Notes: generated from the sequence alone by a model not told the origin. DNA of 64,000 bases from Deinococcus piscis (GCF_014653275.1 NZ_BNAL01000009.1:13100-77099); one strand, 5' to 3'; shown: positions 36,593 to 46,049, counted from the stretch's first letter. Made by a program: numbers and translations.

Positions 36593-37069
36593 ATGCCCAC
36601 CCTGCACCTGCTGGTCGGCCTGCCCGGAGCAGGCAAAACCACCCTGGCCCGCACCCTGGAGCGCGAACAGAGCGCCCTGCGCCTGACCCCGGATGAGTGG
36701 ATGAAGCCGCTGTTTGGCGTGGACGATACGGAGGGCAAACGCGGCCTGCTGGAGCGCGAGCTGCTGTGGTCGGTGGCGGGCCGGACGCTGGAACTGGGCG
36801 TCAATGTGGTGCTGGACTACGGCCTGTGGTCCCCGCAGGAGCGTGCCCTGTACCGAATGCGGGCGCATGACTTGGGGGCCGAGGTCCGGCTACATGTGTT
36901 GGACCTGCCGCTGGATGAGCTGTGGGCGCGGCTGGAAGGGCGTAACGCGGGCGGCGAACATCCTTTTCAGGTGTCCCGCGAGCAGCTGTGGGAATGGGAC
37001 CGCTGGTTTCAGCGCCCAGACGCCGATGAGCTGGCCGAGTTCGGAACGGGCGCGGACGCTGCCGACTAA
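36593..37069 (+). CDS. P-loop NTPase / small-molecule kinase-like (AAA_33 type)
   Basis: 158 aa. Walker A is VGLPGAGKTT near the N-terminus, and LTPDEWMKPLFG is the acceptor-side Asp region. VVLDYGLWSPQER and a lid Arg region (LWARLEGRNAG) follow. This is the compact kinase fold shared with chloramphenicol phosphotransferase and zeta-like enzymes. Substrate unknown. ATG 36593 is the first start; TATCAT (36577-36582) is 10 nt upstream, slightly far for leaderless. It is convergent with tilS-tadA. Confidence 0.82.
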   Translation: MPTLHLLVGLPGAGKTTLARTLEREQSALRLTPDEWMKPLFGVDDTEGKRGLLERELLWSVAGRTLELGVNVVLDYGLWSPQERALYRMRAHDLGAEVRLHVLDLPLDELWARLEGRNAGGEHPFQVSREQLWEWDRWFQRPDADELAEFGTGADAAD

Positions 37070-37077
37070 GCCATGTT

Positions 37078-38697
37078 TCAGCCCCGGCGAAATCCCGCGA
37101 AGGCTTCCTTGAGCAAGCGAGCACACTCGCCAGCGCGGTAGCCGCCCTGCACCTGCGGCTGCACACCCCAGCGGTGGCCCAGCAGGTCGTGAACGCCGCC
37201 CAGCGCCCCGGCTTTGGGGTTGGCCGCGCCATACACGATACGCCCCACACGGGCTTCCAGGGCCGCGCCCAGGCACATCGGGCAGGGCTCCAGGGTCACC
37301 ACCAGGGTGCAGTCGCTCAGGTAGGGGGTGCCAAGAACGCCAGCAGCCTGCCGCAGCGCCTCCAGCTCGGCGTGACGGGTCATGTCTCCGCACTCACGGC
37401 TGCGGTTGCGCCCGAGGCCTACCACAGCGCCGGACGCGTCCAGCACGGCAGCCCCCACCGGCACTTCCTGGGCAGCAGCGGCAGCCCTGGCCTGGGCCAA
37501 CGCGGCGTCCATCCCGGCCCACAGCGGGTCGTGCCAGCCGGTTTGTGCGCGGGCACCGGCGGCCCACACCGGCGGACGCAGCCCCACCCACTGCACCCCT
37601 TGTGCCGACACCAGCAGCGGCACCTGGGAGCGCCAATCGCGGGGCACGCGGGCTTCGGCCAGCACGTCACTCAAGCGGCGCGTGCCCCCCGGCAGCCGAA
37701 TGCGGTCCCCCGGCTGCGGTGTGCGCCCCTGCCACTCGGCAGGATGGTCAAAGTCTGGGGCGCTGAAATTGGGTCGCGCGGCAGGCAACACGAGCTGCCC
37801 CCCCGTGACACTGACCGGCTGCCCCCCGGGCAAGGTGAGGTGCCGGGTCTCCCCTACAGCCAGCGCTGCGGCCAGCTCACGCAGCTGCCCAGCATGGACC
37901 TTCAGGCCAGCGCCGCCCAGCTCGGCCCGCAGCCAGCGGCGCAGCAGAGCGGGCGGCTGCCCCGACAGCGGTGTATGCGGCTGTATGGCGGCAGCCAGGC
38001 CCGTCAGCACAGCTTCGTCTTCAGCAGCGCGGCCAGCCAGGGCCGCCAGCGTTTCCTCAGCCGCAGGAAAGCGGGAGCGCAGCAGCGGCAGCACGTCCAA
38101 CCGCAGCCACACACGGGTCAGGGCCGTGTCCGCGTTGGTGGAATCCTCACGCCAGTCCTGGCCCAGCGCCTGCAGATAGGCTTCGATCTCTTCCCGCGTC
38201 ACTGCCAGCAGCGGGCGCTCGACCCCACCCCAGCGCGGCGCGATGCCGGTCAGGACCGCTTCACCGCGTAGCAAGCGCATCAGCACCGTTTCGGCCTGGT
38301 CGCGGCGGGTGTGGGCGGTGAGCACCGTTTCCATGCCTGCGGCCTTCGCCGTGCGCGTCAGGAACGAGTAGCGCAGCCGCCGCGCCGCCTCTTCCAGGTT
38401 CCAGCCCCGCGCCTGCGCTACCCGGCCCACATCGGCCTGCCCGCCTGCATAGGGAACACCCAGTTCAGCGGCCAGCGCCTCCACCCAGGCGGCGTCCTGT
38501 GCCGAGTCCGGGCGCAGCATGTGGTCAAAGTGGGCTGCGAGCGGCTCAGCGCCAGCGTCCAGCAGCCCCCGCAGCAGCGCCACGCTGTCGGCTCCACCCG
38601 ACACTCCGGCCACCACCCGCCGCCCACGGTAGGGGCGCAGCGCGTCCCCCAACGCACCTGACGGCCTACCCACTGGCGGTTCACCTGAACAAGTCAC
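37078..38697 (-). CDS. tilS: TilS-TadA fusion: tRNA(Ile) lysidine synthase and tRNA adenosine deaminase
   Basis: One 539-aa polypeptide. Residues about 25-375 are TilS: PP-loop SGGADS at 33-38, then HFDHMLRPDSAQDA, HTRRDQAETVLMRLLRG and a C-terminal lysidine-tRNA domain with QPGDRIRLPGGTRRLSDVL. Residues about 387-539 are TadA: HAE at 442-444 and PCPMC at 471-475, the zinc and proton-shuttle set. Both edit wobble position 34 of tRNA (C34 of Ile-CAU, A34 of Arg-ACG). GTG 38697 is 7 nt after TACACT (complement of 38705-38710). The longer frame upstream is non-coding. Confidence 0.93.
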   Translation of the reverse strand: MTCSGEPPVGRPSGALGDALRPYRGRRVVAGVSGGADSVALLRGLLDAGAEPLAAHFDHMLRPDSAQDAAWVEALAAELGVPYAGGQADVGRVAQARGWNLEEAARRLRYSFLTRTAKAAGMETVLTAHTRRDQAETVLMRLLRGEAVLTGIAPRWGGVERPLLAVTREEIEAYLQALGQDWREDSTNADTALTRVWLRLDVLPLLRSRFPAAEETLAALAGRAAEDEAVLTGLAAAIQPHTPLSGQPPALLRRWLRAELGGAGLKVHAGQLRELAAALAVGETRHLTLPGGQPVSVTGGQLVLPAARPNFSAPDFDHPAEWQGRTPQPGDRIRLPGGTRRLSDVLAEARVPRDWRSQVPLLVSAQGVQWVGLRPPVWAAGARAQTGWHDPLWAGMDAALAQARAAAAAQEVPVGAAVLDASGAVVGLGRNRSRECGDMTRHAELEALRQAAGVLGTPYLSDCTLVVTLEPCPMCLGAALEARVGRIVYGAANPKAGALGGVHDLLGHRWGVQPQVQGGYRAGECARLLKEAFAGFRRG

Positions 38698-38761
38698 GTC
38701 TGGCAGTGTAGCCGCCCACTGCAGGCCAGAATGGGCCTGGCAGACGGCGCGGCAGCTCGGG

Positions 38762-38831
38762 TATACTGTCTGGTCTGCACCACGCTGGATGTATATTTTC
38801 CAGCAAGCATTCCAGTAAAACGTAAGGAATG
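38762..38831 (+). promoter_or_regulatory. promoter and inverted repeat upstream of the Lrp-type gene
   Basis: A consensus TATACT -10 (38762-38767) starts a leader of about 150 nt. Within it an inverted repeat CATTCC / GGAATG (38808-38813 and 38826-38831, 12-nt spacer) could be an autoregulatory operator. No clear -35 is seen. Confidence 0.45.
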
Positions 38832-38920
38832 TTCTGCCCTTTGACACCCGCCCGGCAAGCCCAGACGGACTCCGCTCCCCTTTCACCTTCACGCCTTCTC
38901 CTGCAAACTCAGAGGAACCT

Positions 38921-39424
38921 ATGAAAAAGACCGACACCGCCGCCAAACGCAAGACGGGCCAAAGTGCCCTGAAACTGGATCAGCTGGACCTTCAGCTGGT
39001 AGATGCCCTACAGCACGACGCCCGGCTGAGTATCCGCGAGCTGGGCCGCCGCCTGGGTGTGTCTGCGCCGACCGTTTCGGACCGGCTCAGCCGACTGGAA
39101 GCGGCTGAAGTGATTCGTTCTTATGGCGCAGTTGTGTCGCTGGGAGCCCTCGGCTACGGCGTGGTGGCTTTTGTAGGCGTGTTCGATACCGGCGAGAAGT
39201 TCGGGGAGCTGGACCAGTGGGCACAGGACCACCCGCACGTTCTGGAATGTCATCACCTGACCGGACGCTTCGCTGCGCTGCTTAAGGTGGCCGTGACCGA
39301 CATCACCGCCCTCAACGACTTGGTGATGGAACTGGTGGACATGGGCGTGCAGTGTGACACCAGCATCGTGCTGAAATCGCCCGTGCCTGACAAGCTGGTG
39401 ACCGTGCAGCTGCCAAGCGAATAA
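38921..39424 (+). CDS. Lrp/AsnC family transcriptional regulator
   Basis: 167 aa. An HTH domain (LDLQLVDALQHDARLSIRELGRRLGVSAPTVSDRLSRLEAAEVI) is followed by an RAM/AsnC ligand domain (GYGVVAFVGVFD, VLECHHLTGRFAALLKV). The effector is likely an amino acid but is not predictable. ATG 38921 has GAGGA at good spacing, so it has a normal 5' leader. A 17-residue basic N-terminal extension precedes the HTH. Confidence 0.92.
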   Translation: MKKTDTAAKRKTGQSALKLDQLDLQLVDALQHDARLSIRELGRRLGVSAPTVSDRLSRLEAAEVIRSYGAVVSLGALGYGVVAFVGVFDTGEKFGELDQWAQDHPHVLECHHLTGRFAALLKVAVTDITALNDLVMELVDMGVQCDTSIVLKSPVPDKLVTVQLPSE

Positions 39425-39444
39425 GCCGGGCACACAGGACACGG

Positions 39445-39486
39445 AAGCAGGGCGCTGGGAAAGAATATGCTTCCAGCGCCCTGCTT
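39445..39486. terminator. bidirectional terminator between the Lrp-type and PPOX genes
   Basis: A 14-bp stem AAGCAGGGCGCTGG / CCAGCGCCCTGCTT with a 14-nt loop. It is T/A-flanked on both sides and lies between convergent genes. Confidence 0.75.
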
Positions 39487-39543
39487 TATGGACTTATTCG
39501 TCTGTGCGGGTCAGCCCCCGATTAGCGCACGCACAGGCCCGGC

Positions 39544-40044
39544 CTAGTCCAGCGACACGGTTTCGTTGGTGCCCAGGTCGCCGCGCTCACCAGTCACCAG
39601 GCCCTTGGCGAGTGCAAACGCCGAAGCCAGCTTGCCGCTGCTCGCCCACAGCTCGGCCCCGTGCGTCTCCACATGAATCAGCTGCACGTTGGGGTCATCT
39701 ATGCCCTGGGGGAAATAAGCCTTATAAAAGTCGCTCCAGACTTCTTCCAGCTTGGCGCGGTCATCCGACAGCTGGGCGCGGCCCGTGATGCTGACATAGT
39801 TCTGGCCGTCCGGCTGGGCGTAGGCCAGGTTCACTTCGGGGCGCTGCGAGATGTCATGCACCCACTCGGTATCCTTGCCACCGATAAACCACAGGTCGCC
39901 GTCAAACTCCTGCTCCTGGGTGGTCACCGGGCGGCTGTGCAGGCGGCCCTCATCGGTCTGCGTGACCAGCATGCAGAACTTGATGCCTTTGATCAGCTCG
40001 GCCACCTTCTGGACAGCTTCTGTACGGCTCATATCGTTGTTCAT
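39544..40044 (-). CDS. pyridoxamine 5'-phosphate oxidase-fold protein (general stress 26-like)
   Basis: 166 aa FMN-binding split-barrel protein: KFCMLVTQTDEGRLHSRPV, GDLWFIGGKDTEWVHDI, VNLAYAQPDGQNYVSITGRAQL and IHVETHGAELWAS. It belongs to the GSP26/YzzA-like group of flavin-binding proteins with unknown reactions, distinct from the true pdxH at 43187. ATG 40044 lies 6 nt after CATGCT, possibly leaderless. Confidence 0.88.
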   Translation of the reverse strand: MNNDMSRTEAVQKVAELIKGIKFCMLVTQTDEGRLHSRPVTTQEQEFDGDLWFIGGKDTEWVHDISQRPEVNLAYAQPDGQNYVSITGRAQLSDDRAKLEEVWSDFYKAYFPQGIDDPNVQLIHVETHGAELWASSGKLASAFALAKGLVTGERGDLGTNETVSLD

Positions 40045-40114
40045 GCCTCTAGCATGCCAGACCCGGCGCAGCCGCCCGCCACAGGTAAAGCGAGGGTTAG
40101 GCTCTGCTTCAGCA

Positions 40115-40954
40115 CTATACGGGCCGGAAGGTAGGCTCAGCCGCCAGAAAATGGTCCCAGGTGGCCGGGGTGCGCGGCAGGGCTTCGGCCTCGGTCCAGG
40201 CCCAGTAGGGCGTATACAAGCTGCGCGCAGTCAGCAGTTCTTGACGGAAAATCTCAGCACTCAGGCCAGTGCGCAGGTAGCCGCTCTCGCCAAAGCGCCG
40301 CAGGCTGCCCGCATGGTCATAATCCACCCGGACAATCCGGGGCTCCCAGCCACCTGGCCCCGACGTGAGCAGCAAGTAGGCGGCGCGGGGATCACCGTCG
40401 GCGGACACGCCTACCCCGCCGGTATTCAGCACCAACGTGTCGCCGCTGCGGTGCATGACCGGGCGGTGAATGTGTGACCCCACCAGCACCCGGTGCCCCC
40501 CCGACACTTGGCGCAGGCGCTCGGCGCTCATGCGGTCACTGAGGCCCTCGCGGTAGTTGTCCACCGTGCCGTGGGCAATGAGCACCTCCGGCAGTCCCTC
40601 CACACGCACCACTTCCGAAAAAGCCCAGCCCTGCGGCACATACAGCAGTCCCGCCCGGTCCAGAGCTTCGGCATTCCAGGCGGTGGCTTCCCAGAAGGGG
40701 TCAGTGAACCAATCCGGCGGCAGGTCCTCTGAGCGCTCTTGCCACAGCCGCAGCAGATCGTCGTGGTTGCCCAGAATAAAGGTCACGTTCTCCCGCTCCA
40801 GCAGCTCCTGCATCACAGCGGCAGAGTCCGGGCCCCGGTTGACCAAGTCACCATTCACGATGACGCGGTCTACGCCGCGTGCCTCTATATCCCGCAGCAC
40901 AGCCCGCAGGGCCTGGAGGTTGCCGTGTATATCTGCAATGACGGCAACATTCAT
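40115..40954 (-). CDS. calcineurin-like metallophosphoesterase
   Basis: 279 aa. The five phosphoesterase motifs are present: [34 protein letters not shown] and GSHIHRPV. Substrate unknown; similar proteins act on cyclic nucleotides or phosphoproteins. ATG 40954 is 7 nt after TACAAT on the reverse strand (complement of 40962-40967), a leaderless start. It is divergent from plsY. Confidence 0.9.
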   Translation of the reverse strand: MNVAVIADIHGNLQALRAVLRDIEARGVDRVIVNGDLVNRGPDSAAVMQELLERENVTFILGNHDDLLRLWQERSEDLPPDWFTDPFWEATAWNAEALDRAGLLYVPQGWAFSEVVRVEGLPEVLIAHGTVDNYREGLSDRMSAERLRQVSGGHRVLVGSHIHRPVMHRSGDTLVLNTGGVGVSADGDPRAAYLLLTSGPGGWEPRIVRVDYDHAGSLRRFGESGYLRTGLSAEIFRQELLTARSLYTPYWAWTEAEALPRTPATWDHFLAAEPTFRPV

Positions 40955-41019
40955 ATTTAGCATTGTACGGTGGCCCAGTTAAGACATCTGTTGTACTCGG
41001 CATGTTTAGAATGTTCGTC

Positions 41020-41625
41020 GTGATTCCAAACCTGCTGATGGCTGCGCTGTGTTACCTGCTGGGCGCAGTGCCCGCTGCTACCTGGGTGGCCCGCTCACGT
41101 GGCGTGGATATTCGCACCGTGGGCAGCGGCAATTCCGGCGCGACCAACGTGCTGCGCTCGCTGGGCAAAGGCCCGGCAGCCTTCGTGGCGCTGTTTGACA
41201 TTCTCAAGGGCGTATTGGCCGTGACTCTGGCCCGCCTGGTGGGCCTGGAACCGGAGTGGGTGGCGCTATGCGGCGTGCTGGCCGTCATCGGGCACAACTT
41301 CAGCGTATTTCTGGGAGGGCGCGGGGGCAAAGGGGTCGCCACGTCGTTTGGCACGGTGGCTGCACTCTCGCCCGCCATCGGCTTTTTTGCATTCGTGCTG
41401 GCGATTTTTACCATGTGGCTGACCCGCTATGTTAGCGCGGGCAGCATCATTGGAGCCGCCGCCGTGCTGGCGCTGCTGGCCTTCAGCTACCTGGTGCAGT
41501 TGCCGCCGCCCTGGTACGGCACCGCCGCACTGACAGTGCTGGCCCTGCTGCTGATCTGGCAGCACCGCGACAACATCCGGCGGCTGACGGGCGGCACAGA
41601 GCGCCGATTGGGCGAAAAGGCCTGA
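41020..41625 (+). CDS. plsY: glycerol-3-phosphate acyltransferase PlsY
   Basis: Uses acyl-phosphate to acylate G3P, the first step of phospholipid synthesis. The 201-aa protein has about five helices and the motifs [23 protein letters not shown] and [11 protein letters not shown] 41020 is exactly 7 nt after TAGAAT (41007-41012) and gives the usual PlsY length. The longer frame from 40963 is upstream of the promoter. Confidence 0.94.
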   Translation: MIPNLLMAALCYLLGAVPAATWVARSRGVDIRTVGSGNSGATNVLRSLGKGPAAFVALFDILKGVLAVTLARLVGLEPEWVALCGVLAVIGHNFSVFLGGRGGKGVATSFGTVAALSPAIGFFAFVLAIFTMWLTRYVSAGSIIGAAAVLALLAFSYLVQLPPPWYGTAALTVLALLLIWQHRDNIRRLTGGTERRLGEKA

Positions 41626-41697
41626 AGACCCGGCTCACGGGCCGACACTGACCGGGCGCACCGTTTGGCAGGCCCAGAGGCTTTACCCTGACTCCCT

Positions 41698-42510
41698 ATG
41701 CCCGAACTGCCCGAAGTAGAAACCACCCGCCGCAAGATAGCCCCGCTGGTCACGGGCCGCACGGTTCTGGAAATCCAGCACCTCAACCCCGAAAAGTACC
41801 CGGACACCGAGCTGGCCCACGGACGTACCGTGCTGGAGCCGCAGCGCCGGGGCAAGTACCTGATTCTGCCGCTGGCCCAGGGAGACGCGGCTCCCGACCG
41901 CGAACTGATTGTGCATCTGGGGATGACCGGCGGCTTCCGGCTAGAAGAAGGCCCGCACACCCGGCTGACCCTGCGGCTCAGCGACGGCGCACTGTATTTC
42001 AATGACCCCCGCCGCTTCGGCAAGGTGCGGGTGGTCCGCAGCGGCGATTACGGGGCACTGCCCACCCTGGCTGCGATGGGGCCTGAGCCGCTGGGCGAGG
42101 AGTTCGGTCTGGAGGAATTCACCCAGGCCGCCGCCCGCGCCGGGGCCGTCAAGCCCTGGCTCCTCAGCCAGCGGCCTGTGGCGGGCGTCGGCAACATCTA
42201 CGCCGACGAGGCGCTGTGGCGGGCCCGGATTCATCCGGCGCAGGGTCGCCTGAGCGAGGAGCAGGCGGCGCGGCTGCATGCGGCTGTCCGTGAAGTCATG
42301 CAAGAGGCGGTTGAACTGGGCGGCTCCAGCCTGGGGAACGGCGTCAGCAACTACCGCCAGCATGACGGCGACTGGGGTGGCTTTCAACTGCAGCACGCCG
42401 CCTACGGCCGGGGCGGGCAGCCCTGCCCCCGCTGCGGCACGCCTATCGAGAAGACGGTGCTAGGCCAGCGCGGCACCCACTTTTGCCCGCAGTGTCAGGT
42501 GCTGGAATAG
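41698..42510 (+). CDS. mutM: formamidopyrimidine-DNA glycosylase
   Basis: Excises 8-oxoguanine and Fapy lesions and cuts the AP site. The 270-aa protein starts MPELPEVE, giving the catalytic N-terminal Pro2 and Glu3. RRGKYL provides the conserved Lys, then HLGMTG, VGNIYADEALW and the C-terminal zinc finger CPRCG...CPQC. ATG 41698 is 8 nt after TACCCT (41684-41689) (leaderless). Confidence 0.96.
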   Translation: MPELPEVETTRRKIAPLVTGRTVLEIQHLNPEKYPDTELAHGRTVLEPQRRGKYLILPLAQGDAAPDRELIVHLGMTGGFRLEEGPHTRLTLRLSDGALYFNDPRRFGKVRVVRSGDYGALPTLAAMGPEPLGEEFGLEEFTQAAARAGAVKPWLLSQRPVAGVGNIYADEALWRARIHPAQGRLSEEQAARLHAAVREVMQEAVELGGSSLGNGVSNYRQHDGDWGGFQLQHAAYGRGGQPCPRCGTPIEKTVLGQRGTHFCPQCQVLE

Positions 42511-42541
42511 GCCGGAGTGGAGCTGGGTCTAGACTGACCCC

Positions 42542-43177
42542 ATGCCCCTGACTGCGCTGCTGCTGGCCTCCGCCCTGACGGCCCCTGCTCCCCCGGCTCC
42601 CCGCCCGGAAGACAGACTCTGGCCGAGCCGCGCCGAGTACCTGCGGGCCTGCTTTACGCCCAGGGCAACCGAGGACAACAGGACACCTGCCGCCGACCTC
42701 GGCGCCGGGCGCTCTGTTCAGGTGGTGCTGCCCAGCGAGTTACTGCGCGGCGACTGCCGACTGGACTACAGCGACCTGGGCGAATATGGCCGGCCCGGAA
42801 CGCCTGGGCGGGCCACGCGGCGCAGCACTATCCTGCACACCCTGGACTTGCTGGCTTCGGATGACCTTGCGGCGACCCCGACTGTAGGAGTCAACCTCTA
42901 TGCCGAGGCGAGCAGCGCGGGGGAGCCAGCCGCCTGGAACGCGGCCCTGCTGCTGCTGGATGCCCAGGGCCGCGAACTTGGCTGCATAAAGCCGCAGACT
43001 GGCATGGTGCGTTTCTTCCCGCATGGCGGTCAACAGGCCGGTGGCCTGGGCCTGAGCAGTCTCGTCTTCCGCGAGCTGCCGCGTCCGTTGGTCCGGCAAG
43101 CGGCGCAATTGTTGGTCGAGGTGAACTGGGGCGGCGAAGTGAAGCGCTATCCCCTGGAAGACGTGCTACAGCGCTAA
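42542..43177 (+). CDS. hypothetical exported protein
   Basis: 211 aa with an N-terminal signal peptide (MPLTALLLASALTAPAP). The mature part has three cysteines and a beta-rich look (VGVNLYAEASSAGEPAAWNAALLLLDAQGRELGC). Function unknown. ATG 42542 follows TAGACT (42530-42535) by 6 nt (leaderless). Its TAA stop is also the first part of the pdxH -10 box. Confidence 0.75.
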   Translation: MPLTALLLASALTAPAPPAPRPEDRLWPSRAEYLRACFTPRATEDNRTPAADLGAGRSVQVVLPSELLRGDCRLDYSDLGEYGRPGTPGRATRRSTILHTLDLLASDDLAATPTVGVNLYAEASSAGEPAAWNAALLLLDAQGRELGCIKPQTGMVRFFPHGGQQAGGLGLSSLVFRELPRPLVRQAAQLLVEVNWGGEVKRYPLEDVLQR

Positions 43178-43186
43178 ACTGGCCGC

Positions 43187-43837
43187 ATGACCGACCTCAC
43201 CGACCTGCGCCTGTCGTACACCCGCGCCGCCCTGAGCCGCAGTGAGATGAACCCCGACCCCGCCGCGCAGTTCAGCGAATGGCTGGGGGCCGCCCTCAAG
43301 GACGACCAGCTGGCCGAGCCTTATGCGTTCTCGCTGGCCACCGCCGACGCGCAGGGCCAGCCCAGCGTACGGACCTTGCTGCTGCGCGGGGTGGATGAAG
43401 CGGGTCATCTGAGCTTTTATACCGGCTACGAGTCGGAAAAGGGCCGAGCGCTGACCGAGAATCCCAGAGCTGAGATGGTGTTCTTCTGGCCTTCGCTGGA
43501 GCAGCAGGTGCGGGTACGCGGCAGCGTGGAGCGGCTGGGCGAGGCGGCCAGCACCGGGTATTTCCACCAACGACCCCGCGAGAGCCAGCTCGCCGCGCAT
43601 GCCAGCACGCCGCAAAGTGCGCCCATCGCCAGCCGCGCCGCGCTGGAAGCCCAGTTCGCTGCGCTGCATGAACGGTTCGCCGGTCAGGACGTGCCCAGGC
43701 CCGACTTCTGGGGCGGCTTCCGACTGGTGCCGGAGCGCTGGGAATTCTGGCAGGGCCGCCCCAACCGCATGCATGACCGGCTGGTGTACACCCGCTCACC
43801 ACAGGGCAGCTGGCAACTGGAACGGCTGATGCCCTAG
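43187..43837 (+). CDS. pdxH: pyridoxamine 5'-phosphate oxidase
   Basis: Oxidises PNP/PMP to pyridoxal 5'-phosphate with FMN. The 216-aa protein has [51 protein letters not shown], and the C-terminal [27 protein letters not shown], all standard PdxH blocks. ATG 43187 follows TAAACT (43175-43180) by 6 nt; that -10 overlaps the stop codon of the preceding gene. Confidence 0.95.
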   Translation: MTDLTDLRLSYTRAALSRSEMNPDPAAQFSEWLGAALKDDQLAEPYAFSLATADAQGQPSVRTLLLRGVDEAGHLSFYTGYESEKGRALTENPRAEMVFFWPSLEQQVRVRGSVERLGEAASTGYFHQRPRESQLAAHASTPQSAPIASRAALEAQFAALHERFAGQDVPRPDFWGGFRLVPERWEFWQGRPNRMHDRLVYTRSPQGSWQLERLMP

Positions 43838-43898
43838 CTCACCTGGGAAACTCCGGCCCACTCCACTGCGTATCAGTGAGCAGGAGGACACACAGCTG

Positions 43899-44420
43899 AT
43901 GGATTTTTACCTTCTCGCCCTCATTGTAGGAGGCGGCTTGGTGTTGCTGTCGCTGCTGGGCGGCCACGACACAGACGCCGGGGACCTGCCCACGGACCCA
44001 CACGCCGAAGCGGGCGACCTGGCTTCATGGTTTTCGATGCGGGCGCTGGTTTCGTTCGCGGCCTTTTTCGGGCTGGCAGGGGTGCTGGGCGGCTGGCTGG
44101 GCCTGAGCAGCACCGCGCAGCTGCTGACCGCCCTGGTCACTGGCCTGCTGGCAGGGGCCATCACGGCTTATACCTTCCGGCTGGCCCGCCGACACGGCAA
44201 TGTTTCGTTCGAGGCGGCCACGTTGGTGGGCCGGGTCGGGCAGGTCACCGTCCCGCTGGCCCCTGGACGGCCTGGACGTGTGCTGCTGGAAGTGGGCGCA
44301 GGCACCGAACAGATGACAGCCCGCAGTGATATTCCGCTGGGCGCTGGACAGCACGTCATCGTGACCGCCCAGGACGGCGGCGTGCTGGAGGTCCAGCCCT
44401 GGGACACCCTGCAGCCCTGA
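43899..44420 (+). CDS. NfeD-like membrane protein
   Basis: 173 aa. Three hydrophobic segments (residues about 3-21, 50-70 and 75-95) are followed by an OB-fold NfeD domain (LVGRVGQVTVPLAPGRPGRVLLEVG, QHVIVTAQDGGVLEV). It is paired with the flotillin gene 55 nt downstream, a classic NfeD-flotillin unit that organises ordered membrane domains. ATG 43899 has GGAGG about 11 nt upstream. Confidence 0.87.
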   Translation: MDFYLLALIVGGGLVLLSLLGGHDTDAGDLPTDPHAEAGDLASWFSMRALVSFAAFFGLAGVLGGWLGLSSTAQLLTALVTGLLAGAITAYTFRLARRHGNVSFEAATLVGRVGQVTVPLAPGRPGRVLLEVGAGTEQMTARSDIPLGAGQHVIVTAQDGGVLEVQPWDTLQP

Positions 44421-44475
44421 GCCTGCCTCTGCCCGTTTCCCTTCTACGCTTCCCCTCATCCCCCCGGAGGACACT

Positions 44476-45996
44476 ATGATTCCCACCCTGATTGTCGGCG
44501 GCCTGACCCTTATCGCCATCATTATCCTGCTGGTCCTGATCCAGACCATGCTGATCGTGGTGCCCCCCAACCGTGTCCTGGTGATTTCGGGCCGCAGCCG
44601 CTCCACAGCCAGCGGCGATCAGGTCGGCTACCGCGTGATTCGCGGCGGGCGGGCCTTCCGCATTCCCTTGCTGGAAAAGGCCAGCTGGATGGACCTGACC
44701 ACCATTCCGCTGGACCTGAGCATCGAAAACGCCTACTCCAAGGGCGGCATCCCGCTACGAATTCACGCTGTGGCGAACGTGAAAGTGAACGCCAACGAGC
44801 CGCAGCTGTCCAACGCCATTGAGCGCTTTTTGGATGTGCCGCGTGAGCAGCTGACCGGCATCGTGCGCGACACGCTGGAAGGCAACCTGCGCGGCGTGGT
44901 GGCTACGCTGACCCCCGAAGAAATCAACGAGGACCGGCTGCGCTTTGCCGAGGCACTGATGGAAGAAGCTGAGCACGACCTGGCCAGCCTCGGTATCCGG
45001 CTGGATACGCTCAAGATTCAGAACGTGACCGACGAGAGCGGCTACCTGGACTCGATTGGTCGCCGCCAGACCGCCGAGGTGCTCAAAGAAGCCCGCATTG
45101 CAGAGGCCAACCGCAACGCCGAAGCCAGCGAAGTGGAAGCCCAGGCCAAGCAGCGCGCCACCATCGCCCAGACCATCTCCGAGCAGGCGATTTTGGAGCG
45201 GCAGACCGAGCTGCGGATTCGCCGCGCCGAGCTGGAAGCGCAGTCGGCGGCCCGCGAGAATGAAGCTCAGGTGTCTGCCGAGCGGGCCAAAGTCACCGCC
45301 GAGCAGCAGCTGGAAGAGGAGCGCATCATCCTGAACCAAAAGCGCCTGGAAGCCGACATCGTGGCCCCCGCCCGCGCCCGCCGCGAGGCCGAATTGCTCA
45401 AAGCCCAGGCCGAGGCTGCGCCCATCATCGAAGAAGGTCGCGCCCGCGCCGAGGCCGTGCGTCAGGTGATTGCCGCCTTTGCCGAAGCTGGCCCAGACGC
45501 CGAGCGCGCCTACGTGCTGAACATGCTGCCCTCGATTGTGGACACCTTCGCTGAGAGCGTGAAAGCGGTGGACATTGACCGGATCACCGTGATTGACTCG
45601 GGCGACGGCAAAGCCACCCAGAGCGCCATGCAGACGCTGCCACGGGGCGTGATTGGCCTGGTAGAGCAGGTGGAGACGGCCACCGGCGTGAACCTGCTGG
45701 GCCTGCTGCGTGACAGCGGCAGAACTGCTCAGGGCGCAGGCTTTGGCCCAGACCGGGGCCCACAGGGGGGCGGGAGTGGTGAGCGGCCTCAGGCTCCGGT
45801 TCCTCCAGTGTCTGCGCCGCCAGCTCCCGTCACCCCGCCCATGCCCTCTGAGCCTGCGCCTATTGCACCGGCCCGCACCCTGGCAGACCGCGTGTCAGGG
45901 GGGCGGCACGCTGAGGCCCCAGCCACAGCCACGGTGGAACCAGCGCCGCCCAGCGTGGTGTTGCGCCGGGGTGAAGAGAAGAATCCCTTGCAATAG
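44476..45996 (+). CDS. floT: flotillin-like protein
   Basis: 506 aa. An N-terminal membrane hairpin (IVGGLTLIAIIILLVLIQTM) is followed by a SPFH domain (about 35-200; IPLDLSIENAYSKGGIPL, EEINEDRLRFAEAL). A long Glu/Ala-rich coiled coil typical of flotillins then runs to about residue 335. A disordered Pro/Ala/Gly tail follows. It scaffolds membrane microdomains. ATG 44476 has GGAGG 5 nt upstream. Downstream of the NfeD partner. Confidence 0.93.
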   Translation: MIPTLIVGGLTLIAIIILLVLIQTMLIVVPPNRVLVISGRSRSTASGDQVGYRVIRGGRAFRIPLLEKASWMDLTTIPLDLSIENAYSKGGIPLRIHAVANVKVNANEPQLSNAIERFLDVPREQLTGIVRDTLEGNLRGVVATLTPEEINEDRLRFAEALMEEAEHDLASLGIRLDTLKIQNVTDESGYLDSIGRRQTAEVLKEARIAEANRNAEASEVEAQAKQRATIAQTISEQAILERQTELRIRRAELEAQSAARENEAQVSAERAKVTAEQQLEEERIILNQKRLEADIVAPARARREAELLKAQAEAAPIIEEGRARAEAVRQVIAAFAEAGPDAERAYVLNMLPSIVDTFAESVKAVDIDRITVIDSGDGKATQSAMQTLPRGVIGLVEQVETATGVNLLGLLRDSGRTAQGAGFGPDRGPQGGGSGERPQAPVPPVSAPPAPVTPPMPSEPAPIAPARTLADRVSGGRHAEAPATATVEPAPPSVVLRRGEEKNPLQ

Positions 45997-46007
45997 CAGA
46001 GCCAGTG

Positions 46008-46049
46008 CCTGAACACCCCGCACTCGTTACCAGAGGCGGGGTGTTCAGG
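46008..46049 (+). terminator. strong stem-loop after floT
   Basis: A perfect 14-bp stem CCTGAACACCCCGC / GCGGGGTGTTCAGG with a 14-nt loop. It lacks a T-run, so it may be Rho-aided or a processing or stability element. Confidence 0.6.
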
